From positions 1 to 8,885 of the forward strand of contig CAZBTJ010000191.1 of assembly GCA_964494325.1 (NCBI GenBank): a DNA stretch of 8,885 bases, given 5' to 3'. Origin of the DNA: JAIPFM01 sp964494325. Lineage in GTDB: Bacteria > Planctomycetota > Phycisphaerae > Sedimentisphaerales > Anaerobacaceae. Position 1 is the stretch's first letter. Each line of letters starts with the position of its first letter. Under the pieces are notes generated by a model. It ran no database searches. It was not told where the DNA came from and saw only the letters and a program-made list of their open reading frames with translations. The position numbers and the translations under genes were made by a program. This document shows positions 1-5,787 of this stretch, one piece after another.

Positions 1-43
1 GAAATCTCGCTTCAATCATGATATGTGCAATATTGCAGCATAA

Positions 44-127
44 TTAAAGTGAGCCGAATATTTGTACCATGTACTGGCCTATCTCAAGAACGGACTTGGG
101 ACTGATTTCTTTATTGATTTCTTTCAT
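44..127 (-). CDS. Possible 27-codon leader ORF, unrecognised
   Basis: A short open frame begins with ATG at 127 and ends with TAA at 46-44. It reads MKEINKEISPKSV and continues to a QIFGSL end. It lies about 15 nt downstream of the start site predicted for the leftward promoter at 149-177, so it would be the first ORF on that transcript. There is no clear Shine-Dalgarno sequence in front of it; GGGA lies about 9 nt upstream. The same frame holds another ATG at 19-17 after the stop, which runs off the left edge. It may be a leader peptide, the broken start of the off-window gene, or chance. I do not recognise the sequence. Confidence 0.15.
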   Translation of the reverse strand: MKEINKEISPKSVLEIGQYMVQIFGSL

Positions 128-132
128 ATGTA

Positions 133-144
133 TTTTTCCCGTAC
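133..144. promoter_or_regulatory. Operator-like site 1 (degenerate)
   Basis: The plus strand reads TTTTTCCCGTAC, which matches one arm of the perfect palindrome at 186-197. The second arm is degraded (CAGTA instead of CGGGA). Its centre is near 142.5, which is the predicted +1 of the leftward promoter, a position suited to repression. The T-rich flank plus CCCGTAC is also an inverted copy of 191-203. Confidence 0.4.
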
Positions 145-148
145 AGTA

Positions 149-177
149 ACAATAGGTGTACTTATTCAGAATGTCAA
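149..177 (-). promoter_or_regulatory. Leftward sigma70-type promoter
   Basis: On the minus strand a perfect -35 box TTGACA lies at 177-172. A 17-nt spacer separates it from a fair -10 box, TATTGT, at 154-149. This predicts a start near 142 and transcription out of the left edge of the window. The promoter lies between operator-like sites 1 and 2, which strengthens the call. The target gene is not in the window. Confidence 0.45.
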
Positions 178-185
178 TGGGAATA

Positions 186-197
186 TCCCGTACGGGA
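186..197. promoter_or_regulatory. Operator-like palindrome site 2
   Basis: TCCCGTACGGGA is a perfect 12-bp palindrome lying 8 bp upstream of the -35 box of the leftward promoter, centred near -50. Short inverted repeats of this kind are typical binding sites for dimeric regulators of the GntR, LacI or similar families. Which family binds here cannot be told. Confidence 0.5.
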
Positions 198-234
198 AAA
201 TATTAGGTCACTGTGGTTATTCTAGTTGGAAATG

Positions 235-248
235 ATCCCGCCCGGGAT
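235..248. promoter_or_regulatory. Operator-like palindrome site 3
   Basis: ATCCCG and CGGGAT arms flank a CC centre. The half-site is the same as in site 2, and the match extends outward: AATATCCCG at 182-190 is the inverse of CGGGATATT at 243-251. The centre (241.5) is 50 bp from that of site 2, which itself is 49 bp from site 1. Confidence 0.45.
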
Positions 249-297
249 ATTGGACGTAAAATAGTGTGTGTTCTGATGTTTGAAAGAGTTTTGTATT

Positions 298-636
298 TTT
301 ATAGTCATCGGCTACGCACCAGTCCATGCGTGCGGCAAAGTCGTGTTGATAGTGCCTTCGCCAACGCCAGATCGTGGCCTGATCGGATGTGTGTGGTTTA
401 CCATCCACCTCGATTGTGTCGCGACTGTGGATGCTATTGGTCCAGATCGGATGTGTCTCTGCATAGGATTTATAGAGTTTATATCGCCGAGCCCAACCGC
501 CGTAGGCGGGGCTGACTGACCAGCCAAGACCATTTTCAATGAGCCCGATAAAGGACGGGGTGTCACCCTCCATGATATAGTCAAGCTTTGGATACAGGGC
601 ACCCAGGGAACCATGCTTTTTGGGCCTGTGCAGAAT
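298..636 (-). pseudogene. DUF1593 (Sde_0182-like) gene fragment
   Basis: About 110 codons on the minus strand read like the middle to C-terminal part of DUF1593 proteins (cellulose-binding Sde_0182 family, nucleoside-hydrolase-like fold). Recognisable motifs in order are HGSLGALYP, YIMEGDTPSFIGLIENGLG, YGGWARRYKLY, the pair IWRWRRHYQHDFAARMDW, and CVADDY. Resemblance starts near 636 and stops abruptly near 298. The large N-terminal domain that should precede it is absent, since upstream sequence is the LamG end of the neighbouring gene. The usual C-terminal part is also absent. The frame has no start codon or ribosome site of its own at the homology boundary and differs from the frame of the upstream gene. 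I read it as a remnant left by deletion or rearrangement, not a working gene. The family call rests on motif memory. Confidence 0.7.
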
Positions 637-3100
637 CGTCCTGGCTGTCCAAAGCCCCACGTCCACTGATGCGACTGCCGACCACCTGTAAGTCCCTAAT
701 CTGCCCCCTGAACTGTCGATCATAGCCATAACTCTTCATGGTACGGTTGAAGTTGCCAATGGCCAGGGGGCCGACCTGGTTTGCCACGGCACCCACATTG
801 TAGGTGTTCCTGCGATCAAGGCGGATGACCGCATGGCTGTCCGGTTGGTCCAGGGGTTTGCTGAAATACCAGGCCACATTGTCACGCATAGATACAGCAT
901 TGTACGTGACCTTAAAGAAGGTCCATTTGCCAGAGACCAGACGGCCAGGTGAACTGTCATTCTTGACATTGTCCGGCCACTGGTTGACAGCGAGACGCAT
1001 GCGTCCATCGGCAAGATGGACGAGATCAATACCTGCTCTGCTCTGTTGCAGGCAGAAGAGGATACGATTGCCGCCACTGCCGATGGTCAGATTGTCCGGT
1101 TTGAGCCAGCCTGTAATGGTAAATGAACGTAATGCGCCGAGGTTTTCTGATGCGTTTTCTTGAGACTCTGCACGCCCCCATGGCTCACCTGTCGGAAACT
1201 TCAGTCCGCCATCTGCACCGCGTTTGGCTGTGCCCTTGAGATCCAGGGCTGGTTTATCTTGGCTGCCATGTCCCACACGCACGATAGGTTCGCTTGAGTC
1301 ACGATCCACCAGTATGGCCACATGGCCGCGTGCTGAGCTGCCCGCGTCATCCGTGACAGTGAGTGACACAGTATAGATGCCTGGTTTTGAAAAGGTATGG
1401 GTTGGATTGCGTTGATTGCCCTGTGTCCCATCACCAAACTTCCAGGCCACTTGATGTTGGGTATTGCACCTGAATGTAACGCTGAGCGGGGCGATTCCCT
1501 CTGTAACGAATGCAGTGGGGCGTGCTTCTGGCCGCATGGTTTCACCTGGCCCATACCGTGTAAGACGATACACAGTGTCATGCGCCTGGGCTATTGGAGT
1601 CAATGATTCGCTGAGCACAGACCCCACTGGCCATTCAGTCATCTCCCACGGGTCTATGGCGTCCACCTTGTAGGCATGATTACCCGGTATGTCAATGGTC
1701 TGGGTTTGGCCGGCATGGCAATAGACCAGATAGTATGCGTTCTTTTTGCCGAGCATGAAGAGTCCCTTGTCGTCCCCCATGGGGACAAGTTCATCGAATG
1801 CAGGCGCGGTTTTCATAAAATCCTTGAGCCACTGAATACGTTGCGGGCTTTGCCCATGCAAAACACCTCCCTTGGACCACCAGAGGATGTCCTTTGGGTG
1901 TTTGTAGGTCTCTCCATGACCCACATAACAGCCACTGAGTGTGCCCAGCCAGAAACGCTGGGTCATGGTCCGGGCATCGAGGTTGCCCCATCCCTGAGGA
2001 ATGTTGCCCTCATACTTGCACTCATCGTAGATCACGGGTTTTTTATACTGACGTCGATAGCGCACACCGCCGTTCATGTCCGAGGTCTGTATGCTAGTGT
2101 GGATGACCCAGTCCTTGGTGTGATCGTACCAGCGACTGCCATTGTGGATGCCCCGCATGCGCTGGTAGGGGTCTTCTTTATGCAGGATCGAGAAGAAGCG
2201 GTCCCAGTCGGCCATGGTCTTGATTCCGTGATGGCGTGGGTCGAGGTCGCTCATGAAATCGTATTCATTGGCCAGTGACCACCACACATTGCGGAACGCG
2301 CTGAGCCGTGCAATACAGTATCGCAGATATTGGTCATCCTCTGTGTCACTCATCTTGGCAAAGCCCCATCGGTCATAGGGGTGCCAGAGGATGATGTCCG
2401 CTTCAATGTTGAGTTTCTGCAGATCCAGGATACGTCGTTCCAGGTGATGCCAGAATGCAGGATCCGGCTTGGCAAAATCAAATTTTCCATCACGGCCTTT
2501 GCTGAATGCAAACAGGTCTGGCTCGTTCTTGTTATAGCTGTAGTTTTTTGGGAAAACACAAAAGCGAATTTTGTTAAAGGGGGACGATGCCAGTGTCTTC
2601 AGTGTTTGCTTCTGCAATGCTTCTGTCTGGTGTATCCAGGCATAACAGGTGGTGCCGAACTGGTGATAGGCAGTACCATCTGCGTAACGCAGGTAATAGG
2701 TTTTAAAGATTTCGATGGGGCCGTGATTGTTTTTGCCAGGTGCTATGGCCGTGAAGGTGCCAGATTGATTGTTGAGTTTGGCTATTTTGCTGGTTGTGAC
2801 ATAGGTCCATCTGCCTGTGGCAGGGGGACTGAATCTTATACAGTATTTGCCATCACCGTCGTAAAACCCGGGCACAGTTACGTGTTGGCTGCCACAACTG
2901 AAGCCTGCAGATAACGGCGTATCCCAAATGGATCTGTGCGACCTGGGACCACTCAGGCTCAATTCGAAGACATCCCAGCATTCCACCTGCATACCGCGTG
3001 CTTCTGCCTGCATTAAATTGATTCCTGTCAGCAGTACCGCACACAATAGAAACCGTAGACGCACTATTGCTATTTTACCCCGGCTCTTCATGTGAATCAT
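581..3100 (-). CDS. Secreted DUF5060/DUF4038 glycosidase with PKD and LamG
   Basis: An 839-residue exported multidomain protein, probably a glycoside hydrolase of the apiosidase-like (DUF4038) TIM-barrel group. The ATG at 3100 is chosen because GAGG lies 6 nt before it; an ATG at 3148 is also open but adds 16 residues ahead of a normal signal peptide (KSRGKIAIVRLR, then a hydrophobic run, then AEA). Domains, numbered from 3100: DUF5060 about 38-130 (ECWDVFELSL), barrel about 135-440 with HQFGTTCYAW, ADIILWHPYDRWGF and HGETY, a beta domain to about 520, PKD about 525-600 (FGDG, THTF, GIYTVSLTVTD), LamG about 614-809. Candidate catalytic acids are E279 in WWSLANEYD and E360 in YDECKYEG, where this clan places acid/base and nucleophile. 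The final residues from about L817 do not fit LamG; they are DUF1593 debris read out of frame, so the native stop is probably lost. The substrate is unknown. PKD and LamG suggest polymer binding. Confidence 0.85.
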   Translation of the reverse strand: MIHMKSRGKIAIVRLRFLLCAVLLTGINLMQAEARGMQVECWDVFELSLSGPRSHRSIWDTPLSAGFSCGSQHVTVPGFYDGDGKYCIRFSPPATGRWTYVTTSKIAKLNNQSGTFTAIAPGKNNHGPIEIFKTYYLRYADGTAYHQFGTTCYAWIHQTEALQKQTLKTLASSPFNKIRFCVFPKNYSYNKNEPDLFAFSKGRDGKFDFAKPDPAFWHHLERRILDLQKLNIEADIILWHPYDRWGFAKMSDTEDDQYLRYCIARLSAFRNVWWSLANEYDFMSDLDPRHHGIKTMADWDRFFSILHKEDPYQRMRGIHNGSRWYDHTKDWVIHTSIQTSDMNGGVRYRRQYKKPVIYDECKYEGNIPQGWGNLDARTMTQRFWLGTLSGCYVGHGETYKHPKDILWWSKGGVLHGQSPQRIQWLKDFMKTAPAFDELVPMGDDKGLFMLGKKNAYYLVYCHAGQTQTIDIPGNHAYKVDAIDPWEMTEWPVGSVLSESLTPIAQAHDTVYRLTRYGPGETMRPEARPTAFVTEGIAPLSVTFRCNTQHQVAWKFGDGTQGNQRNPTHTFSKPGIYTVSLTVTDDAGSSARGHVAILVDRDSSEPIVRVGHGSQDKPALDLKGTAKRGADGGLKFPTGEPWGRAESQENASENLGALRSFTITGWLKPDNLTIGSGGNRILFCLQQSRAGIDLVHLADGRMRLAVNQWPDNVKNDSSPGRLVSGKWTFFKVTYNAVSMRDNVAWYFSKPLDQPDSHAVIRLDRRNTYNVGAVANQVGPLAIGNFNRTMKSYGYDRQFRGQIRDLQVVGSRISGRGALDSQDDSAQAQKAWFPGCPVSKA

Positions 3101-3234
3101 GTTTTGCCTCACTTCCCTAAGATCAACATCTAACAACCTTATTGTCACGCTATTCAGATAATCAGAAGCCTATTTTTCATAAACAGATCTTTCTTCTTCA
3201 GTGAAATGGCATTTTGATTCAATTGAGGCCAAAG

Positions 3235-3264
3235 ATTATAACACCAGCAGTCCTGATGTTTCAA
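3235..3264 (-). promoter_or_regulatory. Leftward promoter with extended -10
   Basis: On the minus strand TTGAAA (3264-3259) is followed by an 18-nt spacer and a perfect TATAAT (3240-3235). The -10 box is preceded by TG plus one base, which makes an extended -10. The predicted start near 3228 leaves a leader of about 128 nt before the ATG at 3100. This is the strongest promoter in the divergent region and should drive the DUF5060/DUF4038 gene. I see no palindromic operator over it. Confidence 0.55.
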
Positions 3265-3341
3265 GGAGGAACTGTCTTCTCCTTATCTGTGGACGAATCA
3301 GAACACACTGATTTTGTGCTCGTTAAGAATTTGGAATTGGG

Positions 3342-3347
3342 TATAAT
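3342..3347 (+). promoter_or_regulatory. Rightward -10 box (weak -35)
   Basis: A perfect TATAAT lies 60 nt before the ATG of the DUF5703 gene. No good -35 box lies at 16-19 nt: TTGTGC at 3314-3319 is 22 nt away, which is too far. The predicted start is about 3354, at the edge of the palindrome at 3355-3366. The weak -35 suggests low basal strength or activator help. It would drive the three-gene plus-strand cluster. Confidence 0.4.
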
Positions 3348-3354
3348 TAATGCT

Positions 3355-3366
3355 TGGCACGTGCCA
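3355..3366. promoter_or_regulatory. Operator-like palindrome over +1
   Basis: TGGCACGTGCCA is a perfect 12-bp palindrome centred on CG, the pattern common for LacI-family operators. It begins 8 nt after the TATAAT at 3342-3347, so it would cover roughly +1 to +12 of the rightward transcript, a classic repressor position. Its sequence differs from the TCCCG-type sites near 133-248, so a different regulator is likely. Confidence 0.5.
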
Positions 3367-3407
3367 GAACCTGTTGATGTGGACCATAATTTTGGAGTCT
3401 TTGCGAA

Positions 3408-5711
3408 ATGAAACAAATACTGGTGTTCTTACTATTGGCGTCTTCTGTGTTGGCTGCACCCGTCGAACGCTACAATGTGGTCTGGAACAGTCCTTCCAAA
3501 GACCATACCGGTCAAATGCCGCTGGGCAATGGGAATGTCGCTGCTGGCGTATATGCCATTGAGGATGACGCTCTCTACCTCCTGTTGTCCAAGAATGATG
3601 CATTCACCTACAACGGTGACCTCTTTAAAACCGGACGCGTACGCGTGTCACTCAAACCCAATCCCTTTGTGACAGGCAAGCCATTCAAGCAGACACTTGA
3701 TCTGAAGACCGGCTCCGTTCTCATTGAGGCAGATGGTGTCACATTGCGTGTATGGGCAGATGCAAACCTCGCCATTTACCATGTCCAGTTGGACTCACCG
3801 ATCAAGGTTTCTGTTAGTGCCGCACCTGAGTTGTGGACACGTATCGATGACTGCAAGCACAACGCGTCAAGAGTCCCCATCGACAAACCCACGCAGGATG
3901 TGCGCCTTGATCGCCATGGCAGGATCATCTGGTATTATGCAGTGGGGGACCGCAGTGTCTTTTCCGAGGACATGACATACTACGATGTCGAGTCCATGAC
4001 ATCCAAGTTCCCTGATCCTTATCGTTTCAATACATTCGGTAATCTACTTGAAAGCCCGGATCTGACATTGGCCAACGGGGCACTCTCTGGCACTGGAAAG
4101 ACCTTTGATATTCGCATTCACGCCCTGACAAAACAGACGCCTAATGTGTCTGGCTGGATCGAGGCCATCGAGCAACAGGCGGAAAAGTCTGTGAATGTGG
4201 AACTGGACTGGCAGGCCCATTGTCGCTGGTGGTCGGCCTTCTGGAACCGAAGCTGGGTTACCGTGTCTGACAATACACTGCCAAAAGCCCAGCGTCACCT
4301 ACTTAACAATGAGGGCTACACAACACAGCGTGAGGGTAAGGATCGTGCGGCCCTGGTTGGGCAGAGCTACAATGTCTTTCGCTTCCTCATGGCCTGTCAA
4401 AGCCGGGGGAAGGTACAGACCAAGTTTAATGGTGGATTATTTACCCAGCCATTACGTTCAGCTCAAAAACCACGTGTTGTGGCGATTCAACGCGAAGACG
4501 GTCTCTGGATAAGCCACGAAGATGATCGCCTCTGGGGACGACGCTTCACCTACCAAAACCAGCGTCTACTCTACTGGCCATTGTTTATGAGTGGCGACAG
4601 CGATCTCTTGCAGCCATTTTTTGAGTACTACAGAAATCTTCTGCCTGTGCGCAAGGCCATCACAAAGGCATGGTTTGGCCATGACGGGGCCTACTATCGT
4701 GAGAACATTGAACCCACCGGTGCAGAGCGTGACTGTGGTCGTGACGGCAAACCGCCCAAGACCAAACCCGGTCAGAACGAGGGTCAGGGGTATTATCACA
4801 GCTATTATTTCACATCAGGCCTGGAAACCGTGGCCATGATGATTGAGCACGTGAAATATACGGACGATGATGATTTCCGTGACAGGGTGCTGGTACCCTT
4901 TGCACGTGAAGTTCTGTTGTTCTTTGACAAGCACTATGCACGTGATGCCAGAGGCAAGATCCGCCTGGATCCTGCCATGGTACTTGAGACCTGGTGGATT
5001 GCAGTGAATCCTGCACCGGACGTGGCAGGTCTTCAACATTGTCTGGATGAGTTGCTTGCCTTGAAAGCCGGATCGGTAAAAGACCAGGCCAATTGGAAAC
5101 GATTCCGAGCGGAGATACCGAATGTCCATGTCCATGACATTGAGGGTCGCACGGCCATTGCGCCAGCTGAGCAATGGCGCATGAAGAAGAACAGTGAGAA
5201 TGGTCTGCTCTATCCCGTGTTTCCATTCCGCCTTTTCGGCCTGGGTTTGGGCACCGAAGATATTGTGGACTGGACCATGCAGCATCGAACCCACAAGAAT
5301 GCCTTTAATTACAAGTGCTGGACCCAAGATCAGATCCACTGGGCCTACGCAGGCAATGCGGCTGAGGCAAAAAAAGGGTTGATCCACCGATTTAGTCACG
5401 CATCCCCGCAGTGCCGTTTCCCCCTGTATGGCAGTCAAGGGCCCGACTCCTGTCCAGACTTCGACCATTTTGGTTCTGGCTCAACGGCTTTGCAGCGTAT
5501 GCTCGTGCAGGAGGCGGGAGACAAGATCCTGCTTCTGCCTGCATGGCCGGCCGACTGGGACACTGACTTCAAACTGCATGTGGCAAAAAACACGGTCATC
5601 AGTGGCACCGTAAAAGACGGCAAATTGCTGGATTGGCAAATAGACCCTGCGGCACGTAAGACCGATGTGGTGGTATACAAACCCCAGGCTGTGTCCAAGG
5701 TGCCTAAGTAA
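3408..5711 (+). CDS. Exported DUF5703 protein, GH95-like (alpha/alpha)6 fold
   Basis: A 767-residue predicted secreted protein. A signal peptide (MKQILVFLLLASSVLA, then APVER) leads into the DUF5703 N-terminal beta domain, about residues 20-270, marked by YNVVWNSPSKD, MPLGNGNVAAGVY, LSKNDAF and GRVRVSLKPNPF. A helical barrel follows, about 290-690, with FNGGLFTQ (340), TYQNQRLLYWP (381-391), LETWW (524-530) and FDHFGSG (685-691). A short beta tail contains ILLLPAWPADW. The order of motifs resembles GH95 fucosidases: E527 falls where GH95 keeps its acid, D686 falls in the place of the GH95 DGNFG aspartate, and N384 matches one of the two asparagines that assist the base. This alignment is by eye from memory. 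The likely role is an extracytoplasmic exo-glycosidase; the sugar is not known. GGAG at 3394-3397 is 10 nt before the ATG. It is the first gene of the plus-strand cluster, under the promoter at 3342. Confidence 0.85.
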   Translation: MKQILVFLLLASSVLAAPVERYNVVWNSPSKDHTGQMPLGNGNVAAGVYAIEDDALYLLLSKNDAFTYNGDLFKTGRVRVSLKPNPFVTGKPFKQTLDLKTGSVLIEADGVTLRVWADANLAIYHVQLDSPIKVSVSAAPELWTRIDDCKHNASRVPIDKPTQDVRLDRHGRIIWYYAVGDRSVFSEDMTYYDVESMTSKFPDPYRFNTFGNLLESPDLTLANGALSGTGKTFDIRIHALTKQTPNVSGWIEAIEQQAEKSVNVELDWQAHCRWWSAFWNRSWVTVSDNTLPKAQRHLLNNEGYTTQREGKDRAALVGQSYNVFRFLMACQSRGKVQTKFNGGLFTQPLRSAQKPRVVAIQREDGLWISHEDDRLWGRRFTYQNQRLLYWPLFMSGDSDLLQPFFEYYRNLLPVRKAITKAWFGHDGAYYRENIEPTGAERDCGRDGKPPKTKPGQNEGQGYYHSYYFTSGLETVAMMIEHVKYTDDDDFRDRVLVPFAREVLLFFDKHYARDARGKIRLDPAMVLETWWIAVNPAPDVAGLQHCLDELLALKAGSVKDQANWKRFRAEIPNVHVHDIEGRTAIAPAEQWRMKKNSENGLLYPVFPFRLFGLGLGTEDIVDWTMQHRTHKNAFNYKCWTQDQIHWAYAGNAAEAKKGLIHRFSHASPQCRFPLYGSQGPDSCPDFDHFGSGSTALQRMLVQEAGDKILLLPAWPADWDTDFKLHVAKNTVISGTVKDGKLLDWQIDPAARKTDVVVYKPQAVSKVPK

Positions 5712-5787
5712 ACATCATCATGGGTGATAGCGGTCAATGGCGTGTCACTCGCTTGAGCCAGTCGGGAATTAAGAAGGAAGAGACATC

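Noticed and set aside
26..37. 12-bp palindrome TGCAATATTGCA
   Set aside because: It is AT-rich, occurs once, is unrelated to the TCCCG sites, and is not placed at any promoter I can support.
381..456. 12-bp direct repeat GATCGGATGTGT at 381-392 and 445-456
   Set aside because: Both copies lie in different reading phases within the DUF1593 fragment and have no flanking structure, so chance is the simplest reading.
1676..2914. Plus-strand open frames at 1676-2278 and 2330-2914 (200 and 194 codons)
   Set aside because: They lie wholly opposite the well-supported DUF5060/DUF4038 gene, have no recognisable domains, and have no promoter or ribosome site of note.
3101..3148. Upstream start at 3148 for the minus-strand glycosidase
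   Set aside because: It would put 16 mostly charged residues before a normal signal peptide, and the GAGG ribosome site fits the ATG at 3100.
3214..3411. Plus-strand 65-codon frame in the divergent promoter region
   Set aside because: It spans both promoter elements and the operator, shows no family features, and overlaps the ribosome site of the DUF5703 gene. The AAGGAGGA at 3263 has no start codon at a suitable distance.
4815..5468. Minus-strand open frame of 217 codons
   Set aside because: It is antisense to the helical barrel of the DUF5703 gene, and its translation shows no family motif.
5712..5787. Possible terminator between the DUF5703 and GH141-like genes
   Set aside because: Only a 4-bp GTGA/TCAC pairing was found, with no T-run, which is too weak for a terminator call.
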